Positions 1 through 10,202 are shown, counted from the first letter of the stretch. The stretch is 64,000 nt of DNA from Parabacteroides sp. An277 (GCF_002159645.1 NZ_NFJB01000009.1:45593-109592); one strand, 5' to 3'. Translations and numbers: made by a program. The notes: generated by a model from the sequence alone, not told the origin.

Positions 1-2166
1 TATCAACTCATCGATGCCATGCGAGACGGACCAAGTGGCTTGCCAGGAGTTCGCTTCCACCCATCCGGCTCCGCTCAAGGGATCTAGGTGTAGCCATGAG
101 CCATCGGCTTTCTTAGGGAATAGGAGTTGTTGTTCTTTATTATATAATGTCTTCCAACCTTGTGAACGCTTCTCGAAATAGCGGGCATCTTTCTTCTTGC
201 CCATCTTGTAGGCCATTTGTCCCAAGGCCCAATCTTGGAAAGCGGCTTCCAATGTGAGGCCCGCATTATCCGCAAAATAACCATGCTTTTCATAGAAGCG
301 AATGGACTTGGCATCTCCCAGCATCCCATCTTGATGATTCTTATACATCCAATGATACGCTTTCTCCGCAGAGGTCTTTGTCAGAATTCCTTTTTGATAT
401 GCGCTGGTGATGAGGGAGGTTCCCGGACATCCGGTCATGATGTAGGAATAGCCTCCGGCGTTCGGGCCACGAGGGATTAGGCCTCCGTTCTCCGCATATT
501 GCACCAGACAAGCCGCGAAATCGTCTTGCACTTCCGGCCAAGCCAATCCCCATAGGATATTCAGGTTCCATTGGGTTAGCCAGAACGCATCGGAATTATA
601 CATATGGAAGAGAGACTTTCCCTCGGCGTCTTTGGGTAAAGTCCGGGTCTTGTAACGGATGTTTATCGTTTGGCTTCCCCTTCTTTCCCCGTCCGTATAG
701 TCGGGATAGTCTCCATTGACATCATCTATCTTGTGGCGACCCAATAAGACATGCCATAAATCCGTATAGAACTTGACCTGTTGGTCCTCCGTTCCGCCTT
801 CCACCTCGATGCGTCCTAAATAATCGTTCCAGATATTCCGGGCCTCGGCGCAAGTGCGATTGAAATCCCAATCCTTTATCTCGGAACGAAGATTAAGCCG
901 GGCGTTCTCTACGCTGGTATAAGAAATAGCGCATTTCACCTTGATTTCCTCTCCCGTTTGTAGAGGGAAGCCCATCCGTACGCCCGCGGAAGGCGCGTCA
1001 TAATACGTCATTCCTTTATGCCGGGCCTTGGCTTTCCCCGTCCCGGTTAGCGAGGAAATGTCCGAGTAGAGGGTGGAATCATCCCAGCCATCCAACTGCT
1101 CCATCGGTTTGTCCAGTTGCAGGGCGAAATAGATTTTCACGCTATCGGGACCTCCCCATAAACGCCCCATAGTGGTGACCTCTCCTTCTATTTCCGTCGG
1201 GCTCACCTTTCTTGCCTTCGCGTTGGTCATGGTGGTGGTGGCCACGTATCCGCCTAGGTTTAAGAGGAGTCCTAAATCGGTTTTCCCCGGTCCGGCGTAT
1301 TGAAAACGGTAAAAGCTCACACGGTCCAGGGAGGTTTGTTCTACCCACAGGTTATATTTCTCCAAGAAAACCCGATGATAACCCGGCCTGGCGATTTCTC
1401 CCTCGTGGCGAAACGGAGATTTCCATCCATTCTCTCCTTCCGATACCCGCACATCCCCCGTGGTGGGCATGAGCGTTATTCCCGAGAGCATCCAATCATG
1501 CACCTGCGGGAATCCCAAGATTTCGGTGGAGTTATAGTTATATCCCCCTCCATATTGGTTCTTATTGCGGGTGAGGGGGGCCGCGCTAATCATCCCGAAG
1601 GGCAGGCTTCCCGTCACGAAGAAGAAGTAACGCCCCCGGGTGGTCTCGATGAAGGGATTGACCTTGGAGACGAAATCCCGATGAGACGCTCCGCAAGTGT
1701 TTACCTCTATCTCAGACAATCCCACCTCGGTGCCATCCGCGTCCGTGCATTCGAAGCGCACCCAGCGCACTTTTTTCTCCGGGAATTTTATGGATTTAGG
1801 GGCTCCGTCGTTCGGTATCTCGTACACCTCTATCTCGGAACCGTCGCTAAAGTGGAGCACCCCTCCCGCCACGTGGCTATCCGGCGAGGGGCGGTCGTAG
1901 AGCAAAACCTCGTTGATGCTTTCCTCCTGCTCCCAATTTAGTTTTATCCAAGGGTAATCGATTTGCCCGTAGAAGTTCACGCTCCCTTTCGAGCGCCATT
2001 CCCCTTGGTCGAAAAGGCGTCCTTTCCCGTCAATCGCCTTATTACCCTCATACCCCTCGATTTCCGAGGAGACTTCCACTTTCGCGCTAGGAGCGATGTT
2101 ATCCCCCGTCGCGAAAGCAGGAAACGCGAGGGCCGCCGATAGAATCGTAAGAAATAAATGTCTCAT
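1..2166 (-). CDS. GH92 alpha-mannosidase, C-terminus beyond window
   Basis: The reading frame opens with an ATG at 2166 and runs in frame off the left edge (722 codons seen). Residues 1-20 form a signal peptide (FPAFA end). About 25-158 look like a discoidin/F5-8C-type carbohydrate-binding domain (NIAPSAKV, AIDGK, EIEVNTCG). From about 168 the GH92 fold follows, with VNPFIET, TGSLPFGMI, SDAFWLTQWNLNILWG near 525 and GWVEANSWQATW near 703; the Glu of that last motif matches the catalytic acid of the family. The catalytic-base aspartates would lie in the missing part. GH92 enzymes are calcium-dependent exo-alpha-mannosidases acting on host N-glycans or yeast mannan in the periplasm or at the surface. 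The gene follows susC-susD on the same strand but behind a terminator, so it probably has its own promoter, which I did not locate clearly in 2167-2500. Family assignment is firm; linkage specificity is not visible. Confidence 0.9.
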   Translation of the reverse strand, partial: MRHLFLTILSAALAFPAFATGDNIAPSAKVEVSSEIEGYEGNKAIDGKGRLFDQGEWRSKGSVNFYGQIDYPWIKLNWEQEESINEVLLYDRPSPDSHVAGGVLHFSDGSEIEVYEIPNDGAPKSIKFPEKKVRWVRFECTDADGTEVGLSEIEVNTCGASHRDFVSKVNPFIETTRGRYFFFVTGSLPFGMISAAPLTRNKNQYGGGYNYNSTEILGFPQVHDWMLSGITLMPTTGDVRVSEGENGWKSPFRHEGEIARPGYHRVFLEKYNLWVEQTSLDRVSFYRFQYAGPGKTDLGLLLNLGGYVATTTMTNAKARKVSPTEIEGEVTTMGRLWGGPDSVKIYFALQLDKPMEQLDGWDDSTLYSDISSLTGTGKAKARHKGMTYYDAPSAGVRMGFPLQTGEEIKVKCAISYTSVENARLNLRSEIKDWDFNRTCAEARNIWNDYLGRIEVEGGTEDQQVKFYTDLWHVLLGRHKIDDVNGDYPDYTDGERRGSQTINIRYKTRTLPKDAEGKSLFHMYNSDAFWLTQWNLNILWGLAWPEVQDDFAACLVQYAENGGLIPRGPNAGGYSYIMTGCPGTSLITSAYQKGILTKTSAEKAYHWMYKNHQDGMLGDAKSIRFYEKHGYFADNAGLTLEAAFQDWALGQMAYKMGKKKDARYFEKRSQGWKTLYNKEQQLLFPKKADGSWLHLDPLSGAGWVEANSWQATWSVSHGIDELI

Positions 2167-2502
2167 GTTATTCTTTTTAAAATTGCATATATAGAAACTG
2201 TTTTGAAGTAATCAAAGAATAATGTTATAGGCATCTCCAAAATTTGAAATCAGCCAGTCAATCGGATAAATGTTATATCTTTAGAGGTAACAAACAATAA
2301 AGTTATGACACAATATCCAACCGACTTGATAGAAAAAAGTGGCAAGTTATAAAAAAGATTATAAATCCGCAAGAAAGAAAAGCTGAAACATTCGCTTAGA
2401 TCAATAATGAATGCTATTCATACCGTGAATCTAGCGAACGGCGGCGTGAATTGGGAAAATTATAACGGTAATCGGAAAGGTTCACGGGCGTGAATCAGGC
2501 AC

Positions 2503-2537
2503 AAAAAAAGCACGAGCCCCGCGCTTGGGACCCGTGC
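2503..2537 (-). terminator. Intrinsic terminator after susD
   Basis: Read on the minus strand, a hairpin with outer stem GCACG/CGTGC and inner stem GGG/CCC is followed by a run of seven T, 25 nt past the susD stop. It should separate the susCD transcript from the GH92 gene. The remaining gap (2167-2500) has no gene; it holds a small TTCACG-CGTGAA palindrome at 2481-2494 that could be an operator. Confidence 0.8.
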
Positions 2538-2562
2538 CATAACTGTGATAAAAGAAAGTTTT

Positions 2563-4206
2563 TTAGTATCCGTCGTTCTGCGTCAACTGCGGATTCTTAT
2601 CCATAGATGTTTGCGGAATCGGGAAATAACGATTGTAGGTTGCAAACTTGCGCGTTTCGATGAATTTCTCTGTCGAGGAAGCGTTCACATCAATCGTGGC
2701 ACGCATTTCAGGGTCAACGCTGGCGTCCATACTAACCGTACCGACTTTCCGTTCCAAAGTTCCATTCAAAACAGTTTCTGCCACCATCTTGCCACTTGCA
2801 TCTTTCCAACGTACGATATCGGCGCGGCGTAAACCTTCACCAGCCAATTCTACGCCACGTTCGCGGCGGATTAATTCGCGCAATGTAGCCTGCGTGCCGT
2901 ATTTTGCTTGGTCTACTTCCGGCATCCCGACGCGAGCACGGATTTGGTTCAACTTGTTGTAAACCTCAGCCGACGGGCCGTTCAGCTCGTTCTCTGCCTC
3001 TGCCCAACTCAAGAGGACTTCCGCATAACGGAAGACAATCGGGCAGGCATCTGTATCCCAAATATTCGAATACTGCGTAATCGGTGCCAAGTATTTGTTC
3101 CAAGTTAAGCCCGTGCGCGACGTGTTATCTGCCATAGTCATGTAATCCAAATTGTTAGCTCCATCGATTTGACGGTCTAATGTGTTGAAAATACCAGAAG
3201 TACCATCTGCTTTTACATAATCTTGGCCTGGGAAACATATAGACATGGCCATGCGCGGGTCTCGGTTGGCAAATGGATGAACCGGGTCGTAACCCGAACC
3301 CGCTTCGTCGATGGTCATACCGTTTTCCATTTCGTACGTATCCAGCAAGTTGTGCGTCGGGACGATAGAAGACCAACCGCCGTTACCGTTGTTATACATC
3401 TGTCCAATTACACCTAAACCTTTCAAGTTGTTTATGTATTGCACAGCCATGATGATTTCCGGCGAATCTTTTCCTGCGTTGCTGAAGAGATTCGTATAAC
3501 TTGGGTCGAGACTGTAAAGGCCCAAGTCGATGATTTGCTGTGCGCGGTCTTTTGCCGTAGCCCAATCTTCGTAATAGAGCGCTTCGCGCATACGCAAAGC
3601 AAGTGCCGCTCCTTTGGCAGCCCGTCCGCGTTCAGCCGGTGCATTGTTGAGCATCGGTGTGATGGCATCCAGTTCCTGTTCTACAAAGGTGCGTACTTCC
3701 TCTTCCGTATTACGAGGTACTTGGGCTTCTTCAGCCGATTCGTAATTGTCGATGATGGGGACGCCGCCGTACCACCAATTCATTTTAAAATATTGGTAAG
3801 CGCGGATAAAACGCACTTGCGCGATCAAATCATTCTTGACGTTTTCATCCGAGAACGGAATCGCTTCCACATTTTCCAAGAACGTATTACAACGTCGGAT
3901 GGTGGTGAAACTATACAATGACGCGCCTGTATTAGAAGCACTCAGTGTACCATCTCCCCATGGGCGATAGCCTTCCCACGAGAAGTTATTGTAGCCGAAA
4001 TCGGAACCACAATCGAAATACAAAAGTTGTCCGCCGTCTTCCCAACCGTCATAGCAACCGATGGCAAATTTTTCAGCATCGGTTTCCGTCTGCCACGTAG
4101 TCGACGGAGAAAGGGCATCTTTCGGGGTGACATCCAAAAAGTCGGAACAAGACGTGCCCAACAGGGCTGCCATCCCAAGTACGATATAATTTTTGAATCG
4201 TTTCAT
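2563..4206 (-). CDS. SusD/RagB-family glycan-binding lipoprotein
   Basis: 547 aa. The N-terminus has a lipoprotein signal (GMAALLGTSC, Cys20) followed by the SusD start CSDFLDVTPKD. TPR-like helices span about 60-300 and the C-terminal half carries the family signature of arginine-rich helices (LIRRERGVELAGEGLRRADIVRW) and the terminal YFPIPQ motif. SusD proteins form the lid over a SusC barrel and capture glycans at the cell surface. It lies 23 nt downstream of the SusC gene, so the two are surely one transcript. The substrate cannot be read from sequence; the adjacent GH92 gene suggests mannose-containing host glycans, but that gene sits behind a terminator. Confidence 0.95.
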   Translation of the reverse strand: MKRFKNYIVLGMAALLGTSCSDFLDVTPKDALSPSTTWQTETDAEKFAIGCYDGWEDGGQLLYFDCGSDFGYNNFSWEGYRPWGDGTLSASNTGASLYSFTTIRRCNTFLENVEAIPFSDENVKNDLIAQVRFIRAYQYFKMNWWYGGVPIIDNYESAEEAQVPRNTEEEVRTFVEQELDAITPMLNNAPAERGRAAKGAALALRMREALYYEDWATAKDRAQQIIDLGLYSLDPSYTNLFSNAGKDSPEIIMAVQYINNLKGLGVIGQMYNNGNGGWSSIVPTHNLLDTYEMENGMTIDEAGSGYDPVHPFANRDPRMAMSICFPGQDYVKADGTSGIFNTLDRQIDGANNLDYMTMADNTSRTGLTWNKYLAPITQYSNIWDTDACPIVFRYAEVLLSWAEAENELNGPSAEVYNKLNQIRARVGMPEVDQAKYGTQATLRELIRRERGVELAGEGLRRADIVRWKDASGKMVAETVLNGTLERKVGTVSMDASVDPEMRATIDVNASSTEKFIETRKFATYNRYFPIPQTSMDKNPQLTQNDGY

Positions 4207-4229
4207 AGAATTATCGATTTAAAGAGTTA

Positions 4230-7200
4230 TTAGAATGATACATTAATACCGAATGAATGTGTACGCAACAACGGGTAAGAAGACAAACGCTGGCTTGTAG
4301 CTTCCGGGTCGATGTTGATCTTCATGCCATCGATGGTAAACAAATTCTCTACCGAATAGTAAACACGGACATTGCTCAATCCGATAGAACTTAACACGCT
4401 CTTCGGAATCGTGTAACCAAACTGCAAGTTTTTCAAGCGCAGATAGCTGGTGTTTTGTAACCAGAATGTGGATTGCGCATTACGCGAACAACTGGGTGAT
4501 TGCGTTCCGGTGAAAATACGCGGCATTTCAGCGTCTGTATTTTCCGGTGTCCACGCATCTTTCCAAATAGAAGCCGGATGACCAGCATCACCCGTGAAGG
4601 CACCGTATACTTCGAAGGCGTCAAACAAACGAGCTACTTTGGCCGCGCCGTTGAACATCAACGAAAGGTCAAATCCTTTCCAACCGGCGTTCAGGTTCAA
4701 TCCGAAGGTGTAAACCGGTTCAGTGGAATTACAAATCACACGGTCGTCGCCATTCAATGTACCATCGCCATTTACATCGGCATAACGGATATCACCGGCT
4801 TTGAAATCGCCACCACCAAACGGGTTGCCGTATTGTGCCGTATAAGCATCTGCTTCTTCTTGTGATTGGAAGAAACCGTCGGCTTGATATACGTAATAAG
4901 AATTGAGGGCATGACCTTCATAGTTGCGTTGTTCGTAACCGGTAGTCAGATACCTGTCTTTTAGGGCAACGTCGTCAGAGAAACCCAAATCGAGGATTTC
5001 ATTGTGGTTGTAGCTGAAGTTTGCGCTGGCGCCGAATGTCCAATCGCCCCATTTATCGTTGTAAGCGATGTTCAATTCCACACCGTTATTGCGCATTTCA
5101 CCGACATTGTCGAAGTATGCACCCAGGGCAAATTCGTCTGGTACGGAAACTTCCATAATGATGCCCGTCGTATTACGGCTATAATAATCGAACGAACCGG
5201 AAATCTTATTATTCAAGAAAGCGAAATCCAAACCAATGCCCCACGTCGAAGCCTTTTCCCACGTGATGCTTTCCAAGCGATACGCATCTTGGTAATAGCC
5301 GGAATTCAAGGCACCGCCGAATACATAAGAAGCACCGAGTGAATAGGTATTCAAGGCCGGATAATAGTTTGCGGAAGAATCTGCAGATGTCAAGGCATCC
5401 TGATTACCCAACAAACCCCATGAAGCACGGAGCTTTAAGTTCGTCAACCAATCTTTCGTATTCTCCATGAATGCCTCTTCGCTGATTCGCCAAGCTCCAG
5501 AGAATGATGGGAAATAACCCCAGCGGTTCCCTTCCAAGAAACGGGAAGAAGCATCCGCACGGATATTACCTTCTAAAATATACTTACCGGCAAAGTCATA
5601 GTTCACGCGGGCAAACCATGAAACCATGGCTAATTCACGTGTATAGCCTTCGTTCGTTTGTGTAGCAGCATCACCGGCGTTGAGGTCGGTCAAATCGTTT
5701 GTTGGGAAGTTTTGGCGGAAGGCTTGTTGATAGCGGTAATTGTATTTTTCCGTGTGCCAACCGGCCAATGCCTTCAGGTTGTGTTGCCCGAAACTCTTTT
5801 CGTAGTTCAGCAATGCGTCGTAATTGGTGCGGTCCCAACGATAATAACGTTCGTCTAATTGGCTGGGTTCCGTCGATTTGTTGGCATTGTAAGCGAAATA
5901 AGGACGGAAATCGCGGTAGTTCTGCAAATCGTTTACATAAGCTCCTGTCAACGACAACGTCAATCCGTCCATGATCTTATAATCCAATCCTAAGAATCCG
6001 GTGAAGTTGTAATTATCGCGCGTTACTTTCATTTCATTATCCAACCACGCAATTGGGCTACCATCGGCAATTGAACCCCATGTACCGTCCGGATAACGAG
6101 CCACAATCCAGGGCGCAATCACATTCAACTGACGTACTAACTGATCGGAACTACCCCCGTAATACGTAGAGTTCGCATCGTCGTATTCATTCTTGATAAA
6201 CGAAAGGTTCAAACGGGCGCTCAAGCGATCGGTAATCTTCATGTCCAAGTTCGTGCGGGCATTGAATTGTTCACGTCCGGCGTTGGGCAAGATACCGGTC
6301 TGGTTCAAATAACCCACCGAAGCCATGTATTTTGCATTTTCTGAACCACCATTGATATTGATGTTATGGCGATGCTGTACACCTGTCTTGTAGGCCAAAC
6401 CGTACCAATCGGTGTTCGGGTAATTCGGGTCGGTCCCATCGCGGAACTTTTGGATTTCTTCGTCCGTGAAGCGTGGCGTACTACCTTCTGCTACCAATGC
6501 TTGGTTGTACATCGTAGCATAATCATACGAACTCAAACGGTCTATTAATTCTGTTGCATTCTGGAAGCTGACATAGCCGCTATACGAAATACGTGGCTTG
6601 CCTGTCGTACCGCGCTTGGTCGTAATCAAGATGACACCGTTCGAAGCCTTCGAACCGTAGATAGCGGCCGAGGCGGCATCCTTCAAGACAGAAATGCTTT
6701 CGATATCGTTCGGGTCGACTTCACTCATCGTACCGGCTTCTACACCATCAATCAAGATGTACGGGTCGGCTGTGTTCAACGTACCTGTACCACGGATACG
6801 GATATTACCGGCATCTTGACCTGGCGCACCATTCGTGCCTGTGACGGTCACACCCGGCATCAAACCTTGTAAACCGCTGCTGATGTTTTGGATAGGACGG
6901 TCTTGCAGGGCTTTGCTATCTACCGTAGCTACCGAACCGGAAAGGTTTACTTTCTTTTGCGTACCATAACCTACGACTACGACTTCGCTCAGTTGCTCAG
7001 AATCTTCTTTCAGGGTAATAGAAAGCGGTTTGCTATCTGTCACGGTGATGGTTTGTTCTGAAAAGCCTACATAAGAAATGGAGAGGACGGAACCGGCTTC
7101 ACCTTCGAGTGTGAAATTACCATCCATGTCGGTGATGGTTCCGTTGGTTGTACCTTTAATGACGACATTGGCACCGATAATCGGCATGCCGGTGTTGTCA

Positions 7201-7367
7201 ATCACTTTTCCTGTAATCTTGATTGTCTGCTGAACCGCGTTCGAAACAGGCAAGTCCGAGGCAGGATTCGTTCCGGCCCAAACAGCCGGAGCCGACAAAG
7301 ACAAGGCTAATAATGCCGCTGTCCCTACGCGCATCGCGGAAGTGTTCCCAGGGGTTAACTTGTTCAT
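4230..7367 (-). CDS. SusC/RagA-family TonB-dependent glycan importer
   Basis: 1045 aa. A signal peptide (about 1-31, ending AVWAG) is followed by a carboxypeptidase-regulatory-like domain (about 48-125, ITGKVIDNTG to KPLSITLKE), a TonB-interacting stretch (EVVVVGYGTQKK), the plug domain with the SusC/RagA signature (IDGVEAG, ISVLKDAASAAIYG, GVILITTKRG) and a 22-strand-type barrel to residue 1045 (FGINVSF). It imports oligosaccharides across the outer membrane, powered by TonB, with SusD as partner. Length and domain order are normal. No ECF-sigma/anti-sigma, hybrid two-component or SusR-type regulator lies nearby, so control may rest on the unusual promoter region upstream. Confidence 0.96.
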   Translation of the reverse strand: MNKLTPGNTSAMRVGTAALLALSLSAPAVWAGTNPASDLPVSNAVQQTIKITGKVIDNTGMPIIGANVVIKGTTNGTITDMDGNFTLEGEAGSVLSISYVGFSEQTITVTDSKPLSITLKEDSEQLSEVVVVGYGTQKKVNLSGSVATVDSKALQDRPIQNISSGLQGLMPGVTVTGTNGAPGQDAGNIRIRGTGTLNTADPYILIDGVEAGTMSEVDPNDIESISVLKDAASAAIYGSKASNGVILITTKRGTTGKPRISYSGYVSFQNATELIDRLSSYDYATMYNQALVAEGSTPRFTDEEIQKFRDGTDPNYPNTDWYGLAYKTGVQHRHNININGGSENAKYMASVGYLNQTGILPNAGREQFNARTNLDMKITDRLSARLNLSFIKNEYDDANSTYYGGSSDQLVRQLNVIAPWIVARYPDGTWGSIADGSPIAWLDNEMKVTRDNYNFTGFLGLDYKIMDGLTLSLTGAYVNDLQNYRDFRPYFAYNANKSTEPSQLDERYYRWDRTNYDALLNYEKSFGQHNLKALAGWHTEKYNYRYQQAFRQNFPTNDLTDLNAGDAATQTNEGYTRELAMVSWFARVNYDFAGKYILEGNIRADASSRFLEGNRWGYFPSFSGAWRISEEAFMENTKDWLTNLKLRASWGLLGNQDALTSADSSANYYPALNTYSLGASYVFGGALNSGYYQDAYRLESITWEKASTWGIGLDFAFLNNKISGSFDYYSRNTTGIIMEVSVPDEFALGAYFDNVGEMRNNGVELNIAYNDKWGDWTFGASANFSYNHNEILDLGFSDDVALKDRYLTTGYEQRNYEGHALNSYYVYQADGFFQSQEEADAYTAQYGNPFGGGDFKAGDIRYADVNGDGTLNGDDRVICNSTEPVYTFGLNLNAGWKGFDLSLMFNGAAKVARLFDAFEVYGAFTGDAGHPASIWKDAWTPENTDAEMPRIFTGTQSPSCSRNAQSTFWLQNTSYLRLKNLQFGYTIPKSVLSSIGLSNVRVYYSVENLFTIDGMKINIDPEATSQRLSSYPLLRTHSFGINVSF

Positions 7368-7429
7368 AATCCTTAGTTCATTTAATTAATTAATTAATAC
7401 ATACACTGTACTTCTTGCTGGAAATTGAC

Positions 7430-7660
7430 GTAGTCTTGCTTAGACTACGGTGTTTTTCAATAAAGAAGTACGCAAAGATATAAATTTCTGCAATAAAATC
7501 AATATCTATTAGGGTAATTTTTTTCAATAAAATAGGCGTGCACTGTCCAATCTCTACAAATCGAGCTAATTATTAACGCTGTTACATTCTTTTTTTATAT
7601 TTTAGAAAGGAAACTATCTTTCAAATAGGAAAGAAATGGATGTAGTCTAAGCAAGACTAA
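7430..7660. repeat. Segment bounded by inverted 19-bp sites (candidate invertible promoter)
   Basis: The left site (7430-7448) is GTAGTCT-TGCTT-AGACTAC: 7-bp inverted arms around a 5-nt asymmetric centre. The right site (7642-7660) is the same sequence in the opposite orientation with 18 of 19 bases matching (last base A instead of C). The 193 bp between them are AT-rich and carry the predicted susC promoter pointing at susC. This is the layout of phase-variable invertible promoters known in Bacteroidales, but paired regulator operators would look similar. No recombinase gene is in the window. Confidence 0.55.
7473..7502 (-). promoter_or_regulatory. Predicted susC promoter
   Basis: On the minus strand a -7 box TATCTTTG (7480-7473) is preceded, after 19 nt, by TTG (7502-7500), matching the Bacteroidales consensus. 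Transcription would start near 7466, giving a leader of about 100 nt that contains the 7430-7448 palindrome. The promoter lies between the two inverted 19-bp sites at 7430 and 7642. Confidence 0.6.
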
Positions 7661-7782
7661 ATTATCATGAATTGAATTTATAGTGATGGATGAAAAGAAA
7701 CATCGTTGTTTTTCTTTCTGATTACGGTTATGTTTCCCTAAAGTATAAGGCTATTTTGCGGGTCGGTATAGGTATGAAATGC

Positions 7783-7866
7783 TCAATCCGCCGTATAGGC
7801 ACTCCCGATACGGCGGATTGAGCGTGTCAATACGGCGGAAAGACATCCTCGATCCGCCGTATTGAG
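7783..7866. repeat. CCGCCGTAT palindromic repeat element, copy A
   Basis: Four copies of the core CCGCCGTAT occur in the order forward (7788), reverse (7808), reverse (7830), forward (7853), so the segment can fold into two hairpins. A related element with the same order of units lies at 62201-62285, and the two share 24 identical bases (7827-7850 and 62223-62246). This copy starts 14 bp past the stop of the TonB receptor and may also act as its transcription end. The rest of the gap (7661-7782) shows nothing that I can name. Confidence 0.7.
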
Positions 7867-7880
7867 AAAAGCTATCTATA

Positions 7881-10178
7881 TTATAAGGTAAGCGACACTT
7901 CGACGCCTACTTGCAAAGGTTTCCCTTTTTGGATGAAAGGATTGCCGAACGATTCGAAATAGAAGGCGGCATAGTCCGTGTTTGTCAGGTTGCGGCTCCA
8001 AAGGCTGAGGTTGATTTTATCCTTGCGGACACCAACACGGGCGTTAAGTGTCAGGTAGAAATCCTGGGCGATATCGTTATATTCGGTCCAGAAGATCTTG
8101 CCGGCACCGTTCAGTTGGGCCGAGGCGTAAAACTGGTCGAGCCATTTGTCCCGGAGCGGGAGGTTGTATTGGAGGCCGAGGCTGGCCGTGTGGCGCGGCG
8201 TATAGGGTACGTAATTTCCGGAAAAGTCTTGCTGTCCGTTGTCGTAGTCGCGGAAAGTGGCGTGCGTGAAGCCATAATTAAAGTCGGCCGTCAGTCCGGT
8301 AGCAAGCAGGGCACGCAAGGAGGCTTCCACTCCGGTGCTGCGGGCTTTTCCGGCGTTGGTCAGTATGCGTCCGTTGCCGCTGTTCACGAACTTGGTTAAT
8401 TGCAGGTCGTTGATATCCATGTAGAAGGCAGTTAGTTCGGCATGGAGGCGGCCATCCACCAGTTCACTGCGGATACCTAACTCGTAGTTCCAGCTCTGTT
8501 CGGGTTTGTAGGAGGCTACTTCATCGACCGGTGTCGGTTCTTGGAGCTCGCCAGGTATCATCGATTGGAAGGCGCTCATCATGTCGTATTGCATTTGCGC
8601 TTGCATCACGTCGGCCGACATCTGCACGTTGTATCCGCCTGTCTTATATCCTTTCGCTACCGAAACATAGGTGTAAGTCGACGGATGGCATTGGTATTTC
8701 AAAGAGACTTTGGGGAGCACTTGCCAGAAGTCTTGCGAGGCATGGGCGTCCATTACGGTCGCTTCATACATATTTCCCAAAGGTATCTCCATGTTGCCCA
8801 TCACGGCAGAAAGGTTCATCTTCGCTTCCGAATTGTAGCTGAGTTTCTGCTTCTCATAGTCTAAGCGCACGCCGGCTGTAAGCGAAAGCCCTTCGATAAA
8901 GAGGTTGTTATAAGTAGATTGATGGAAAAGGGCGAGGCCGAACGAGGGCGTATCGAACGTACCGGGGATGTAAAGCTCCTCGTCGGTGATCACGAGCGAC
9001 GGCATCCGTGGGTTATTTTCTTTGATTTGGTCGAACACGGGCTGGAGTATTTCCTGGATACCATCCTCTTTGAAGGTAACGGGACCTTCGGTGTGCAAGC
9101 TGTTATAGAATCCATACACTCCCACGGACCAGTGGTAGTTCTGTTCCTTCACGCTCTTGAGGGCGATTTCTTGGCTGACGGCATGTTGGCGTTGCGTTTG
9201 GTTGAGCGTGAAGATAGACTTGGGCGAGAAGTCCTGGTCCATCCGCATGTCGTCGTCCAAATACTGATATCCGGTCGTGCTGCTCAATTGGAAGAGGTCG
9301 TTTTTATATTCCACGAGGAAACTGTTCGAGAGCATGGTGCGCTTATACGAAGAGGGGTCGTTGATGCTGACGGGTGCAATCACGCCCGTCTCGCGGTCGT
9401 ACAAGCCATACGGGAACGCGCCTTGGTCGGTATAATCGCCTGAAAAGGTATAGGCGAGGCGGAGGTTGGGGTTTAATCTTCCTTCCAGACGGATACGTCC
9501 ACCGACGGATTGCTGTTCGTCTGCCTTCTCGCCGGTATATTCATTCTCGAAGAAGCCACTGTTCCGGTCGTAATAGACGCCTGCCGTGAAACCGAACTTC
9601 TCGTTTATCACGCCATAGTGCGACGCCTTGACCTTTACCTGCCCATAGTTCCCTGCCGAGACAGACACCTTCTTGCCTTGGAAGTCGAAGGGCGAAATGG
9701 TGTAGATATTGACAATGCCACCCATGGCATTGCGTCCGTAGAGTGTCCCTTGCGGGCCGCGGAGCACCTCAATGCGCTGGATGTCGGTCAGTTCGAAATC
9801 GAAGGTACTTTTATCTAAGTAGGGGACGTTATCCACGTACATTCCAATCGATTGTCCGCTGCTACGCGCCCCGATGCCGCGTATATAGACGGCCGACGTC
9901 AGTTTGGCCCCGTAGTCCGGGATATATAAATTGGGCACAAACGAGCTCAAGTCCTTGAGCTCGTCGATTTGCCTGCCCGCTATCTGCAGTGGCGAGAGTA
10001 CGGAGACCGCCGCCGGGAGTGTCCGGAGGTCGTTTGTTTCTTTGGTCGACGACGTGAGCACTACCTCGTCGATATTATACGTGCGTATGGTGTCGTTCGG
10101 GTTCACCTCCTCGGCCGCTCCCGCCGCCTGCGTCCCCGCTGCCAGCAGGAGAGCCATAATCCAATCTTGTTTCATCAT
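7881..10178 (-). CDS. TonB-dependent outer-membrane receptor (COG1629 type)
   Basis: 765 aa. Signal peptide 1-21 (GTQAAGAA), TonB box around 36-44 (IDEVVLTSS), plug domain to about 165 with VEVLRGPQGTLYGRNAMGG-type signature residues, then a 22-strand barrel. Unlike SusC it lacks the carboxypeptidase-regulatory N-domain and has no SusD partner, so it is more like siderophore, heme, cobalamin or thiamin receptors. The cargo cannot be told; no transporter, reductase or riboswitch is adjacent. It is transcribed alone from a promoter at about 10203-10233. Confidence 0.9.
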   Translation of the reverse strand: MMKQDWIMALLLAAGTQAAGAAEEVNPNDTIRTYNIDEVVLTSSTKETNDLRTLPAAVSVLSPLQIAGRQIDELKDLSSFVPNLYIPDYGAKLTSAVYIRGIGARSSGQSIGMYVDNVPYLDKSTFDFELTDIQRIEVLRGPQGTLYGRNAMGGIVNIYTISPFDFQGKKVSVSAGNYGQVKVKASHYGVINEKFGFTAGVYYDRNSGFFENEYTGEKADEQQSVGGRIRLEGRLNPNLRLAYTFSGDYTDQGAFPYGLYDRETGVIAPVSINDPSSYKRTMLSNSFLVEYKNDLFQLSSTTGYQYLDDDMRMDQDFSPKSIFTLNQTQRQHAVSQEIALKSVKEQNYHWSVGVYGFYNSLHTEGPVTFKEDGIQEILQPVFDQIKENNPRMPSLVITDEELYIPGTFDTPSFGLALFHQSTYNNLFIEGLSLTAGVRLDYEKQKLSYNSEAKMNLSAVMGNMEIPLGNMYEATVMDAHASQDFWQVLPKVSLKYQCHPSTYTYVSVAKGYKTGGYNVQMSADVMQAQMQYDMMSAFQSMIPGELQEPTPVDEVASYKPEQSWNYELGIRSELVDGRLHAELTAFYMDINDLQLTKFVNSGNGRILTNAGKARSTGVEASLRALLATGLTADFNYGFTHATFRDYDNGQQDFSGNYVPYTPRHTASLGLQYNLPLRDKWLDQFYASAQLNGAGKIFWTEYNDIAQDFYLTLNARVGVRKDKINLSLWSRNLTNTDYAAFYFESFGNPFIQKGKPLQVGVEVSLTL

Positions 10179-10202
10179 CTGTCCGTTTTAATTTAAACGG
10201 TG

